From Caldithrix abyssi DSM 13497 (GTDB lineage Bacteria > Calditrichota > Calditrichia > Calditrichales > Calditrichaceae): 64,000 nt of DNA. Each line of letters begins with the position of its first letter. The first letter of the stretch is position 1. Made by a program: the position numbers and the translations under genes. Below, one piece after another: positions 45,816-55,257 of the stretch. The notes beneath the pieces were generated by a model. The model was not told where the DNA came from. It made no database searches and saw nothing but the letters and a program-made list of their open reading frames with translations. The stretch spans positions 2,540,501 to 2,604,500 of the forward strand of contig NZ_CP018099.1 of NCBI RefSeq assembly GCF_001886815.1. The letters run 5' to 3'.

Positions 45816-46444
45816 CCATGCGCTCCTTTTAAAGGTACAAAACATAATTTTCCAAGTTCGATTTTCTCGATTTGCTTACCTCGCTTTTTAAACAACGTAA
45901 GCGTCTGATCTTCCCCCTTACCGATCGGAACAATTAATCTTCCATTCTCATTCAATTGGTCAAACAAGTGCTCAGGGCTGGCGGGCGATGCGGCTGTAAC
46001 GATAATTGCGTCAAATGGGGCGCGTTCCGGCCATCCTTTTGAACCGTCACCGATTTTCAGCGCAAAGCGGTAGGTGTAGTTCATTTCTTTTAAGCGTTGC
46101 TCTGCCTGCAAAGCGAGAGCTCTTATGGTTTCAATGGTGTAAACCTGGCAGCCCAGCTCACAAAGAATGGCCGCCTGATAGCCGGAGCCCGTGCCAATTT
46201 CCAGCACCTTTTCTCCCGGCTTCAATTCAAGGGCCTGGGTCATACGGGCAACGGTTGAAGGATGCGAAATGGTCTGTCCGAACCCTATGGGCAGGGCCCG
46301 ATCTTCGTATGCCTGCAATTCCATGCCTCTGGCTACAAACAAATGCCTTGGCACTTTTTGAATGGCTTGCAGAACACGCTGGTTCGAAATGCCCTCGCGC
46401 CGCAAATAGGCTATTAATTCCTTTATTTTTTTGTCGTAAATCAT
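45809..46444 (-). CDS. pcm: protein-L-isoaspartate O-methyltransferase
   Basis: A 211-residue SAM-dependent repair enzyme that methylates isoaspartyl residues in damaged proteins. Visible signatures are RHLFVARGMELQAYEDRALPIGFGQTISHPSTVARM, the SAM loop EIGTGSGYQAAIL, and DAIIVTAASP. Length is standard. Its ATG overlaps the upstream glycosyltransferase stop (ATGA), so the two are coupled. Confidence 0.95.
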   Translation of the reverse strand: MIYDKKIKELIAYLRREGISNQRVLQAIQKVPRHLFVARGMELQAYEDRALPIGFGQTISHPSTVARMTQALELKPGEKVLEIGTGSGYQAAILCELGCQVYTIETIRALALQAEQRLKEMNYTYRFALKIGDGSKGWPERAPFDAIIVTAASPASPEHLFDQLNENGRLIVPIGKGEDQTLTLFKKRGKQIEKIELGKLCFVPLKGAHGW

Positions 46445-47127
46445 CGGCTGAGTATTTCCTTTATTATAATCTGGATAAAACGCACCGTGTCGCTGAAATG
46501 TTTGATATTTGACTTCTGTCCGTTGTAAATGGTTGGAATGGGGATAAAGCCGATTTTATACCCCTGTTTGGCGGATTTAATAATCAATTCGGTCTCAACC
46601 TGAAAACCTTTTTCTTTTAATTGGATGTTCTCGATCAACCGCCGCCTGAGCAAACGAAAGCCGCACTGACTGTCCACAATGCGTTCGCCGGTGATCCACG
46701 AAACGATTAAAGAAGACACGGTGTTGGAAAAAATACGCAACAGGGGCATCTTCCCCACGCGCCCTACTCTATTGCCAATCAGTAAGTCGAAAGGCTGCGT
46801 TTGTGCTTTCTTTAAAAAATCGGGGATGCTCTGTACCGGATGTTGACCATCGGCATCCATCAACAGAAGAAATGGCGTATCGTTATTATTCAAGAAAAGT
46901 TCAAGCCCTTTGCGAATGGCCATACCCTTGCCACGGTTGCGTTCATAGCGGTAAATGTGGACGTTCAAATTGGGAAACTCAGGAAATGAATAGCTCTTTT
47001 TCGATCCGTCGTCTATGATGTAAATTTTTTGCGGTTTGTGGATCAGCAAATCGATTTGTTTAAGCAGAACGGGCAGTTCATTATGAGCGTTGTAAGCGGG
47101 TATGACAATATCATACGGGATCGGCAT
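46441..47127 (-). CDS. family 2 glycosyltransferase
   Basis: A 228-residue GT2 enzyme of the dolichol-phosphate mannosyltransferase-like group. The nucleotide-binding start is DIVIPAYNAHNELPVLL, the metal motif is LMDADGQHP, and the QCGFRLLRR segment follows. No membrane helix is present at the C-terminus, so it is probably membrane-associated rather than integral. It likely moves a sugar from a nucleotide donor to a lipid or glycan. First gene of the GT2-pcm-yqaA run. Confidence 0.9.
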   Translation of the reverse strand: MPIPYDIVIPAYNAHNELPVLLKQIDLLIHKPQKIYIIDDGSKKSYSFPEFPNLNVHIYRYERNRGKGMAIRKGLELFLNNNDTPFLLLMDADGQHPVQSIPDFLKKAQTQPFDLLIGNRVGRVGKMPLLRIFSNTVSSLIVSWITGERIVDSQCGFRLLRRRLIENIQLKEKGFQVETELIIKSAKQGYKIGFIPIPTIYNGQKSNIKHFSDTVRFIQIIIKEILSR

Positions 47128-47194
47128 TCATATCCTAACTAACTTCATTTCTTTCGTAAGTAAATTACTTCAGAATTCATAAAAGAGCAAAAAG

Positions 47195-47221
47195 AAAGGG
47201 GATTGTTTCCAATCCCCTTTT
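47195..47221 (-). terminator. terminator after tRNA-Pro(GGG)
   Basis: The stem AAAGGGGATTG / CAATCCCCTTT with a TTTC loop is followed on the minus strand by TTTCTTTTT. It starts 4 bases after the tRNA 3' end and should terminate it. Confidence 0.85.
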
Positions 47222-47224
47222 CGG

Positions 47225-47298
<74 letters not shown>

Positions 47299-47342
47299 AT
47301 CATTTTATAATTTAATGTCTATCATTTTCTCATGCAAATTTT

Positions 47343-47582
47343 TTAAATACCCATGTTGCTTAAAACAACCATGATCTCATTGAGCGATTGACTGAACTTC
47401 GGATGTTCAATTTCAAAGCGCGTAATAAATTCCGGCAGTACGTTTAATGCCTTTTTTAATTTGGCCGGATCCTCGCTCTCCAAATCGTCGAGCAAAGCAT
47501 GGACTTTTTCTTTATCGTCAATTTTCTCAGGAATCGATTGGCGCACTTCGCTCGTTAATTTTTTCAGTCGTTGCTTTGACAT
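47343..47582 (-). CDS. small DUF4404-like protein
   Basis: A 79-residue soluble helical protein. The pattern (VHALLDDLESEDPAKLKKALNVLPEFITRFEIEHPKFSQSLNEIMVVLSNMGI) resembles DUF4404, whose ending LSNMGI is typical. Function unknown. It has a GGAGG site before ATG 47582 and stands alone between tRNA-Pro and dacB. Confidence 0.75.
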   Translation of the reverse strand: MSKQRLKKLTSEVRQSIPEKIDDKEKVHALLDDLESEDPAKLKKALNVLPEFITRFEIEHPKFSQSLNEIMVVLSNMGI

Positions 47583-47700
47583 TGAACAGACCTCCCGTCT
47601 AAATTCTCAGATTTCACTATCATTATACTCAAAATTTTAAATCAGGTTTCTGCCGTTTCGAACAATTAAATCGAGTCTGATCATTGAATTAAACCAGTTT

Positions 47701-49194
47701 TCAAGGCGTCATGGAAAATTCGGTCAATAATATGGCAATCTTATCCTGAATGAGATTGATTTTGGGCGTTGGAACCGAATAATTGTTAAACATCAGTACA
47801 AATAGTAAAGGATTTTTTCCCTCCGGGTTCACATAGCCGGACAGAGCTCTCACGTGTCCCACATAGCCGGTTTTAGCATGGACCTTCCCCTGAGCACGCG
47901 TACCGATCATTCTGTCACTTATGGTGCCGTCAATTCCGGCCGCGGGCAGGGAATTCAAATAATATTGGAAATCGGGATGGTAATACATGTAACGTAATAA
48001 AGTGGCAGTAGCAATGGGCGCCACAAAATTTTTACGGGACAAACCGGAACCATCCACATTGATAAAATGCTCGTCGGCAACGCCAATAGAGTTTAAAAAT
48101 TCGCGTACTACAGCGGCCCCGGCTTCGAACGAGCCTTCTCCTTTAAAAACAGCGCCCATCGTTTTTAAGAGTTGTTCGGTATAAAAATTGTGGCTGCGCT
48201 TATTGATAACCTTTATTATCTCCGAAAGGGGCGGAGAGTGAAAAGAAAACAGCATCTTTAATGAATCTTCAGGGAACGTCTCTTCCTCATTCAACAGCCG
48301 TACCCCGGAGGAGAGTTCGATGCCCTGTTGTTCGAACGTTTGCGCCAGAATATCCAGAAAAAATTGATCCACATTTTCGACCGTAATTGACTCCCGAACT
48401 GTGTCCGCATTAACGCTCATGGCGCCTTCGATAACAATGGTGTTTTTACCCTGAAGACGAGAAATTTTAAGTTCAGCTTGGCCAGGCCGGTCAACCGTTA
48501 TGGCCTTGTTGATGATCTTTACTTTTGAGTATTCTGGAAAAAGACGAACCTGCACCGTTTTACCTGCCAGAGAATCCGGAAAGATTGCCAGGTCCACACA
48601 ATTGTCATTATAGGCAAGGGCAGAAATTTTAGCGGCGTACCAGAAGGATTCATCATCCCAGTTCCAGCCTTCGGCTAATTTCGGCGCTTTGAATAAGCGC
48701 GCATCTCCAATAATCTGTCCTTTTATTTCCCGGATACCTCTGGATTTTAAAGAATCGGCCCATTGTTTAAAAACAGCCAGTCGATCTCCGCCATAAAAAC
48801 GACCCGAAATTGAAGGATCACCAGAACCTTTAATCAATAAGTTTCCGTACAAGATACTATCTTTGATGCTACCGGTGTAAGTGATTTGCGTCGTAAATTT
48901 AAAAGCGGGACCTAATTTTATCAGAGCCGCCGCCGTCGTAAACAGCTTCATATTCGAGGCCGGTATCATCAGTTTAAATGGATTTCTGGCATATAATACC
49001 CTGCCATCTTTTAAGGCTTCGATATATATGCCAATGTGGGCGTTATGTAGCGAAGGGTCGCTTATTAAAAAATTGATTTGTTCATTTAGTTTATTAACTT
49101 TTTGATCATATTTTGTAAGCCAGAGCGAAGAGGTGCAGCTGGACAAATAGAAATTACTAATTAAAAAAAGAAAAACGATTAAAATCTTTTGCAT
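47701..49194 (-). CDS. dacB: D-alanyl-D-alanine carboxypeptidase/endopeptidase (PBP4 type), probable lipoprotein
   Basis: From ATG 49194 the protein has 497 residues. It starts with a signal peptide ending at C20 in YLSSC, a good lipobox. Serine active-site motifs are S80-x-x-K83 (PASNMKLFTT), SHN (NKRSHNFYTEQLL) and KTG (HAKTGYVGHV). This is the peptidase S13 family, which trims or cuts peptidoglycan cross-links. A longer start at 49224 would disrupt the signal peptide. A terminator for HU lies immediately upstream, so dacB has its own promoter in a very short space. Confidence 0.93.
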   Translation of the reverse strand: MQKILIVFLFLISNFYLSSCTSSLWLTKYDQKVNKLNEQINFLISDPSLHNAHIGIYIEALKDGRVLYARNPFKLMIPASNMKLFTTAAALIKLGPAFKFTTQITYTGSIKDSILYGNLLIKGSGDPSISGRFYGGDRLAVFKQWADSLKSRGIREIKGQIIGDARLFKAPKLAEGWNWDDESFWYAAKISALAYNDNCVDLAIFPDSLAGKTVQVRLFPEYSKVKIINKAITVDRPGQAELKISRLQGKNTIVIEGAMSVNADTVRESITVENVDQFFLDILAQTFEQQGIELSSGVRLLNEEETFPEDSLKMLFSFHSPPLSEIIKVINKRSHNFYTEQLLKTMGAVFKGEGSFEAGAAVVREFLNSIGVADEHFINVDGSGLSRKNFVAPIATATLLRYMYYHPDFQYYLNSLPAAGIDGTISDRMIGTRAQGKVHAKTGYVGHVRALSGYVNPEGKNPLLFVLMFNNYSVPTPKINLIQDKIAILLTEFSMTP

Positions 49195-49222
49195 CTTAAA
49201 GCCCTTATTCCCAAAAGAATAC

Positions 49223-49253
49223 AAAAAAAGGCGAAAACCGAAGCTTCCGCCTT
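49223..49253 (-). terminator. terminator after HU gene
   Basis: On the minus strand AAGGCG...CGCCTT (14-base loop able to pair further as GAAGC/GCTTC) is followed by a run of T. It lies 26 bases beyond the HU stop. Confidence 0.8.
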
Positions 49254-49278
49254 CTTATTTTAATTCTTCAACAATAAA

Positions 49279-49554
49279 TTACAATGCTTCTTTCAAACCT
49301 TTGCCTGCGCGGAAAACAGGAACTTTGCGAGCAGGAATCTGTATTTCGGCACCAGTCTGAGGATTGCGTCCTTTACGAGCGGCTCTTTCAGAAACGGTAA
49401 ACGTCCCAAAGCCAACCAGAGAAACGCTTTCGCCTTTGGCCAGGCTTTCTTTAACGGCGCTAATAAAGGCCTTTAATGCGTCTTCTGCTGCTCGTTTGGA
49501 GATATTCGCATCTTCTGCAATTTTGTTTACCAGTTCTTGTTTAGTCATTTTCAT
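49279..49554 (-). CDS. hup: HU family DNA-binding protein
   Basis: A 91-residue histone-like protein. The typical HU pattern is complete: [27 protein letters not shown], then the [25 protein letters not shown] arm region and [19 protein letters not shown]. It bends and packages DNA as a dimer. The ATG at 49554 lies 3 bases after AGGAGG; the ATG two codons on (49548, MTKQEL) has better spacing and may be the real start. Confidence 0.97.
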   Translation of the reverse strand: MKMTKQELVNKIAEDANISKRAAEDALKAFISAVKESLAKGESVSLVGFGTFTVSERAARKGRNPQTGAEIQIPARKVPVFRAGKGLKEAL

Positions 49555-49775
49555 AGTCCTCCTACATTAATTAAAAACTTTAAAACTAAAATAACTGTTA
49601 ACTGAAATCTAATTTCAGCAGATTTATCAATAAAATCAAGTCTTTTCTTAATTTTTTTTTAATATTTTTAGTGCGATTTAGTTGCGTAAAGGCAGGCTGT
49701 TGAATAAAATTGTCAAATCCTTAATATTTTATTACATTTGCCCATTTAGGAAACACAAAAGAAGGAGTATAAACG

Positions 49776-52133
49776 GTGACACGTAAATCTAAATTAACCA
49801 CCATCTCGCGCGTTGAAGAATTGATGTTGCAAAAAACGAAAAAACAATTAGTTTATTCGCCGATCGAAAAAATTGGCACCATTGTCGTCGATAACTTTCC
49901 GGAGCTGGGTAAATTGACCGCCCTGCGCTTTTTGGAGTGGGCGCAAAACAATGAAGGCTCCACCATTTCGCTGCCAACCGGAAAAACACCGGAACATTTT
50001 ATTAAATGGGTTGACTATCTGCTACATAACTGGAACGACAAAAAGGCTCAGAAAATTCTCGAAGAACATGGCGTGGATCCCAAGCGAAAGCCGGACATGC
50101 GTAGTTTTTATTTTATTCAAATTGATGAGTTTTACCCCATCAATTCAACTCAGCACAACAGCTTTTTTTACTACGTAAACAAATTTTACATTCGCGGCTT
50201 CGGACTGGATGCGCAAAAAGCTCTGCTCATTAATCCCAACGAAATTGGCATCCGGCCGCATGAAACATTGGACGAGATCTGGCCGAACCACATTGTTGAT
50301 CTGAGCTTGCGTTTCTCCTATCCTAAGGACGCCTTGCAAAAACGTCAGCAAGAGGTATTGCGCGCCGTTGACCAGTTTTGTACCGATTACGAATCGAGAA
50401 TTCGCGAATTGGGCGGTATCGGTTTCTTTTTAGGCGGGATCGGGCCGGATGGACACATCGGCTTTAATGTTCGCGGTTCCAACCACTACTCTACAACGCG
50501 TTTAACGCAAACCAATTACGAAACGCAGGCGGCAGCCGCTTCCGACCTGGGCGGCATCGAAATTTCACGTAATCGGCTGGTTATTACCATCGGTCTGCAA
50601 ACCATTACGTTCAACCCCAATACTACGGCCATTATTATCGCAGCCGGCGAGGCCAAAGCCAAAGTGGTCAAAGACGCCATTCAGTCCGAAAAATCGAACC
50701 AGGTGCCGGCTTCCGCCTTACACGATTTGCCCAACGCCCGTTTTTACATTACACGCGGCGCGGCCAAACTATTAACCGAGCGGCGCTATCTGGAATTAAA
50801 GGAAGCGAAAGAGATAAGTCGCCAGAACATCTATCATATTGTTACAGACCTGGCTCTGCAAAAGAAAAAACGATTGAAGGATTTAAGCAAGCGCGATTTT
50901 CAATCCATTCGCTCGTCAAAATTACTTTTAGAACGCTTTGGGGAGAAAGCCCTGCACTTCCCTGCCGAAATAGAAGCCAGTTACACTAAGTACATTAACA
51001 ATGCTTTGCAAATTCCCAAACATCAGGTTATCTTGCACACGGCTCCGCATCACGATGATATTATGCTGGGCTATTTGCCTTATGTGGTACGCCTGATGCG
51101 TGAACCGACCAATACGCACTATTTTAACTATTTAACCAGCGGCTTTAACGCGGTAACCAATAGCTACATGTTGCATCAGCTCGAAATCACCCAGTCATTT
51201 TTCAATCGCCCGGAATTTCAGACTCTGTTCGAAGAAAACTATTTTGATCCTACCAATCCGGAATACAGAAATCGCGACGTATTTCAATACCTCGACGGCC
51301 TGGCAGCAAACGACGAGGACGCCATGAACGAAGGAAACGCGCGGCGACTTTTACGCAACCTGGTGGAAATTTTTGAAGAAGATTCCATCGAAAACTTGAA
51401 AAATCGCATTAACGAGCTGGCCAATTATTTCAGGACGCAATATCCCGGGAAAAAAGACCTACCGTACATCCAGCAGCTGAAAGGCATGGTGCGTGAATGG
51501 GAGGCCGATATTTTGTGGGGTTATTTTGGCTTTACGTGCGAATCGGTCATTCACTCACGCCTGGGGTTTTACAAAGGCGAGATTTTTACCGAAGAGCCCA
51601 CCATCGATCGCGACGTGGCGCCCATCTTGCAAAATCTACGCAGGATCAAGCCAACCGTGGTCAGCGTGGCCTTCGATCCCGAAGGTAGCGGCCCGGATAC
51701 GCACTATAAGGTTTTGCAGGCGGTTTCCACCGCTCTTAAATTGTACAGCGAAGAAACCGGCAAGAAGGATATCACCATCTGGGGCTACCGCAATGTCTGG
51801 TACCGCTTTCATCCCAGCGAGGCCAATTTGTACATCCCTGTAACGCACAATACCAGAGCAATTCTGGATCATGCCTTTATGAACGCCTTTGGATCGCAAA
51901 AAGCGGCGTCCTTTCCCAGCTATGAATATGACGGCCCCTTTTCCGGTCTGGCGCAAAAAATTCAGGTTGAACAATACCAATACATGAAGTCGTTGTTAGG
52001 AAGAGACTTCTTTTATGAAAACAAAGATTCGCGTATTCGCTCGACGCGCGGCTTTGTTTTTCTGAAAGTCATGTCGCTCGACGAATTCCACCAACATGCC
52101 AGAGATTTAAAGCGTACCACCGAAAATATTTAA
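49776..52133 (+). CDS. nagB: NagB (glucosamine-6-phosphate deaminase) fused to PIG-L deacetylase-like domain
   Basis: A 785-residue bifunctional protein. Residues about 15-345 match glucosamine-6-phosphate isomerase/deaminase (SLPTGKTPEHFIKW, QIDEFYPI, GGIGPDGHIGFNVRGS). Residues about 415-700 resemble LmbE/PIG-L zinc deacetylases, with the metal motif as PHHDDIMLG and a later FDPEGSGPDTHYK. The first half would turn glucosamine-6-P into fructose-6-P and ammonia; the second could remove an N-acetyl group, so the protein could cover two steps of amino-sugar use. The start is GTG at 49776 with AAGGAG 8 bases before. It is followed 12 bp later by yjbQ. Such fusions occur in Bacteroidota. Confidence 0.9.
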   Translation: MTRKSKLTTISRVEELMLQKTKKQLVYSPIEKIGTIVVDNFPELGKLTALRFLEWAQNNEGSTISLPTGKTPEHFIKWVDYLLHNWNDKKAQKILEEHGVDPKRKPDMRSFYFIQIDEFYPINSTQHNSFFYYVNKFYIRGFGLDAQKALLINPNEIGIRPHETLDEIWPNHIVDLSLRFSYPKDALQKRQQEVLRAVDQFCTDYESRIRELGGIGFFLGGIGPDGHIGFNVRGSNHYSTTRLTQTNYETQAAAASDLGGIEISRNRLVITIGLQTITFNPNTTAIIIAAGEAKAKVVKDAIQSEKSNQVPASALHDLPNARFYITRGAAKLLTERRYLELKEAKEISRQNIYHIVTDLALQKKKRLKDLSKRDFQSIRSSKLLLERFGEKALHFPAEIEASYTKYINNALQIPKHQVILHTAPHHDDIMLGYLPYVVRLMREPTNTHYFNYLTSGFNAVTNSYMLHQLEITQSFFNRPEFQTLFEENYFDPTNPEYRNRDVFQYLDGLAANDEDAMNEGNARRLLRNLVEIFEEDSIENLKNRINELANYFRTQYPGKKDLPYIQQLKGMVREWEADILWGYFGFTCESVIHSRLGFYKGEIFTEEPTIDRDVAPILQNLRRIKPTVVSVAFDPEGSGPDTHYKVLQAVSTALKLYSEETGKKDITIWGYRNVWYRFHPSEANLYIPVTHNTRAILDHAFMNAFGSQKAASFPSYEYDGPFSGLAQKIQVEQYQYMKSLLGRDFFYENKDSRIRSTRGFVFLKVMSLDEFHQHARDLKRTTENI

Positions 52134-52145
52134 AAGGAGGCAGCA

Positions 52146-52565
52146 ATGAAATCCTTTAGAAAAGAGTTGTGGTTCAATACCAAAACGCGCCGAGACTACA
52201 TCAACATTACCCCGGAAGTTGAAAAATGCGTCCAAGAATCCGGCATTAAAGAGGGGCTGTGTCTGGTTAACGCCATGCACATTACGGCCAGCGTTTACAT
52301 AAACGACAATGAACGCGGTTTGATTCAGGATTACGACGACTGGCTGGAAAAACTGGCGCCGCATGAACCGATTTCTCACTATCGACACAATTTAACCGGC
52401 GAAGACAACGGCGACGCCCATCTTAAACGGCAGATAATGGGCCGCGAAGTGGTGGTGGCCGTTACCGACGGTAAACTGGATTTTGGTCCGTGGGAACAGA
52501 TTTTTTACGCTGAATTTGACGGCCGCCGCCCTAAACGCGTGCTGGTTAAAATTATTGGAGAATAA
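52146..52565 (+). CDS. yjbQ: YjbQ/UPF0047 family (secondary thiamine-phosphate synthase)
   Basis: A 139-residue member of UPF0047. Signatures are [36 protein letters not shown] and [44 protein letters not shown]. The family has weak thiamine-phosphate synthase activity, and its real role is debated. ATG 52146 follows AAAGGAGG. It forms a two-gene operon with the NagB fusion, ending in a terminator. Confidence 0.95.
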   Translation: MKSFRKELWFNTKTRRDYINITPEVEKCVQESGIKEGLCLVNAMHITASVYINDNERGLIQDYDDWLEKLAPHEPISHYRHNLTGEDNGDAHLKRQIMGREVVVAVTDGKLDFGPWEQIFYAEFDGRRPKRVLVKIIGE

Positions 52566-52607
52566 AACTGGTTAAAAACGACCATTATCTTTTACTACTT
52601 TTCACCG

Positions 52608-52637
52608 GCTGGCGGAACTTAATTTCCGCCAGCTTTT
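52608..52637 (+). terminator. terminator after yjbQ
   Basis: The hairpin GCTGGCGGAA-CTTAAT-TTCCGCCAGC is followed by TTTT. It lies 43 bp after the yjbQ stop in the right orientation. Confidence 0.8.
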
Positions 52638-53122
52638 AACATTTTATGCGCTCCTTCACATACCTGTTTTGATTTTAAAAAATGATTAAATAGACAAATG
52701 ATTAAATAGACAAGGCCTTAAAAGCCGCTACCAAAAACGAACCGCCAAGAGCGCAAAGAATGTTTTAAATTAAAAATAGTTTCAATGGCCCTCACGCCCT
52801 GTACCCTCACTCCAGACAAAAGATTAGGAATGACCGTACTTGTAAGGGCGAAGGATTTCCATCCCCACTTTATCCAGAGCGCTTTTTTTATATGACTAAA
52901 GATTAATGCTTACCAGAGTTGAATTGTTCTTGGAAATCCTTCGCCCCTACGTAAACGGTGGTAGGAATTCACCACATTTGCAGAAACATTTTTGAAATGA
53001 CAGACTAACAATTCAACTAATCAACCATTCAACTAATTAACTATTCAACCAATCCATCACGACAGGGCGGGACTAGATCTTCCAGAGGAAGTATCCTAAA
53101 AAGCAATGAGTTGCAAAAATAG
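52638..53122. repeat. gene-free region with inverted dispersed repeat (left copy)
   Basis: No gene is seen. The stretch 52895-53053 matches 56473-56621 in reverse orientation with high similarity, including GGTGGTAGGAATTCA, CATTTGCAGAAACATTTTTG and an ATTCAACTAATTAACTATTC tail. A short direct repeat of AAATGATTAAATAGACAA occurs near 52680. The same ATTCAACCATTCAACTATT words appear upstream of xdhA at about 20079-20125. Confidence 0.75.
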
Positions 53123-53157
53123 AAAAAGTTTGCGGACTAACTGAATCCGCAAACTTT
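53123..53157 (-). terminator. terminator after nhaD
   Basis: The 12-bp stem AAAGTTTGCGGA/TCCGCAAACTTT, then TTCTATTTTT on the minus strand, 60 bp after the nhaD stop. It ends the arsC-like/nhaD transcript. Confidence 0.85.
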
Positions 53158-53216
53158 GAAAAACAAAGCAGAAGAATCGCAATCTAACTTAAGTAAGTCC
53201 CTATCAACATCCACTC

Positions 53217-54761
53217 TTATCTTAAGAAAATCAGCGAAGACAGAATGAACGTCGGAATCAAAAAGGGAATGGAATACTTGATCATATACCCAAAAAAGCT
53301 GGGCATGGGTACTCCCGCCTCTTCGGCGATCGACTTGACCATAAAATTAGGAGCGTTACCAATGTAGGTATTGGCGCCCATAAATACGGCCCCGGTTGAG
53401 ATGGCCGTTAAATATTTTATAAATTCAGGAAACTGTGTGGTTACCGTACCGTTTGCAAAAGCGGCGCGCAGTTCAGTCTCATGAATGCCCAATTTGCCCA
53501 GGGCGCTGTTAAAGAACGTTAAATAGGTCGGCGCATTATCCAGAAAACTGGAAAGAGTTCCCGTTATCCAGAAATAGTGCCAGGGTTCCTTTACCGCTCT
53601 AATCAAACCGGCCATGGCGCCGTGCTCGCCGGCCTGCAAAATGGCCAGCGCCGGAATGATGGTCATAAAAATGCCGGCAAAGAGGTAGGCCACCTCTTTA
53701 ATCGGAAACCAGTTGAATTCATTGCCCTGGCGAATTTCTTGTTTTGTCAGCTTAAGAGACAGCAGGCCCATAAGAATAATCCAGAAATCACGCACCACGT
53801 TTTGCACCGTCATGTGAACGCCAAACACGGTAAAATGTCCCAGGTGGGCGACACCGCTGAAAATGACGCCCAGCACCACGCCCAACAGAAAGATAAAATT
53901 AAAAGCGCCTTCAACCTTAATCGGTTCTTTTTCGCCGTCGGTAGGCATGAACTGTTTGTCCTGACGGTAATAGTAGGAATCCATCAGAAAAAAACAAACC
54001 AGTAAAATAGAGGCCACAAACGACATTTCAGGGAATAAATTTAACGTCCAGAAAAAACTGACGCCATGCAAAAAACCCAGGAACAGAGGCGGATCGCCCA
54101 GCGGCGTTAATGAACCGCCGATATTGGCGACCAGGAAGATGAAAAAGACCACCAGGTGCACTCTGTGCTTGCGATGTTTATTGGCTCTTAATAAGGGACG
54201 GATCATCACCATGGCCGCTCCGGTGGTGCCAATCCAGGAGGCCAGTAGCGTGCCAATCAAGATGAGCAGCAGGTTGACGGGCGGACTGCCCTTCATCGTT
54301 CCCCGCACGTAAATTCCGCCGGCAATGGTAAACAGTCCCCATAATAGAATAATAAAGGGGATGTAATCAATTAAATAGATGTGTAAAATGCTTTCAAAAG
54401 CGATCATTTTGTAAACAAATAAAAAAGGAATGGCAAAAATCAATGCCCAGGCTGCAGAAACTTTGGGGAAATGGTGATGCCAGAAACGCGGAGCCACCAG
54501 CGGGAAGATAGCAATGGAAAGCAGGATTCCAACAAAGGGAATAATCGTCCACAGAGGCAATTCGCTTCCCAGATTATGCTCTTCCTTTGCTTTAATAGCC
54601 TGATCGCCATTGTGTTCACTGCTTTCTACCTTTTTATGTTCAACAACTTGCTGCGTGCCTGTCGTATCCGACGCAAATGATTTAGCTGGTATGGAAAAAG
54701 AAAAGAATAAAAAAAGCAGGATCAAAATTCCCGACAGTGAAACCATCCTTTTAGTATTCAT
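53217..54761 (-). CDS. nhaD: NhaD-type sodium:proton antiporter
   Basis: A 514-residue inner-membrane protein with a signal-like first helix, then a charged stretch (HKKVESSEHNGDQAIKAKEEH) and about 12 helices. Family signatures are SWIGTTGAAMVMIRPLLRAN, FLVANIGGSLTPLGDPPLFLGFLHGV, and TGAVFMGANTYIGNAPNFMVKSIAEE. NhaD exchanges Na+ or Li+ for protons and is common in marine bacteria. ATG 54761 follows AGGAGGTATTAAG; an upstream start at 54791 would overlap that site. The arsenate-reductase-like gene lies 70 bp upstream in the same direction. Confidence 0.92.
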   Translation of the reverse strand: MNTKRMVSLSGILILLFLFFSFSIPAKSFASDTTGTQQVVEHKKVESSEHNGDQAIKAKEEHNLGSELPLWTIIPFVGILLSIAIFPLVAPRFWHHHFPKVSAAWALIFAIPFLFVYKMIAFESILHIYLIDYIPFIILLWGLFTIAGGIYVRGTMKGSPPVNLLLILIGTLLASWIGTTGAAMVMIRPLLRANKHRKHRVHLVVFFIFLVANIGGSLTPLGDPPLFLGFLHGVSFFWTLNLFPEMSFVASILLVCFFLMDSYYYRQDKQFMPTDGEKEPIKVEGAFNFIFLLGVVLGVIFSGVAHLGHFTVFGVHMTVQNVVRDFWIILMGLLSLKLTKQEIRQGNEFNWFPIKEVAYLFAGIFMTIIPALAILQAGEHGAMAGLIRAVKEPWHYFWITGTLSSFLDNAPTYLTFFNSALGKLGIHETELRAAFANGTVTTQFPEFIKYLTAISTGAVFMGANTYIGNAPNFMVKSIAEEAGVPMPSFFGYMIKYSIPFLIPTFILSSLIFLR

Positions 54762-54831
54762 CTTAATACCTCCGGTGTAAAGTTGTATCATCCGTTAATC
54801 ATTCGACCTGAAAGTTTATGACTTAATAAAC

Positions 54832-55257
54832 TCAGGCGGGAATTAATCGATGCCGGGCGATAAACTCATTCAACCATTCATTGATCTCGTCTCGTAATTC
54901 GCGAAAGGCATTCATCTTTTCGATTTCGCCGCCTTTTATTTTGGCCGGATCATCAAAGGTTTTATGAATTTTGGTGGCTCCGATTAATATGGTATCCGCC
55001 CGCTGGCGCGCCTCTTCGGTAGTGGTAATGATAATATCCCACTTGGTATGAATGAATTCATTGACCGATCTTGACTTTTCTTTAGAGATATCAATCCCTA
55101 TTTCCATCAGAACTTTTTGAACGTAAGGGTTAATTTTTTTGGGACGCAAACCAGCGCTGTAAACATCGATTCGATTAAATGAAATGTGCTTAATGAGCGC
55201 GGCAATCATGACGCTGATGCAGGAGTTATGGGTGCCTAAAACTAAGACTTTTTTCAT
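54832..55257 (-). CDS. arsenate reductase/LMW phosphatase-like protein lacking catalytic cysteine
   Basis: A 141-residue protein with the LMW-PTP/ArsC fold. In place of the usual C-x5-R loop (CTHNSARSQ in arsenate reductases) it reads GTHNSCISV at residues 8-16: the nucleophilic Cys is Gly8 and the loop Arg is Ile14. A cysteine appears at 13. The acid-loop motif FDDPAKIKG and the ending AFRELRDEINEWL are kept. Catalysis by the known mechanism looks impossible, so it may bind a ligand or regulate. It is 70 bp before nhaD, probably cotranscribed. The gene shows no frameshift and ordinary codon use. Confidence 0.8.
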   Translation of the reverse strand: MKKVLVLGTHNSCISVMIAALIKHISFNRIDVYSAGLRPKKINPYVQKVLMEIGIDISKEKSRSVNEFIHTKWDIIITTTEEARQRADTILIGATKIHKTFDDPAKIKGGEIEKMNAFRELRDEINEWLNEFIARHRLIPA

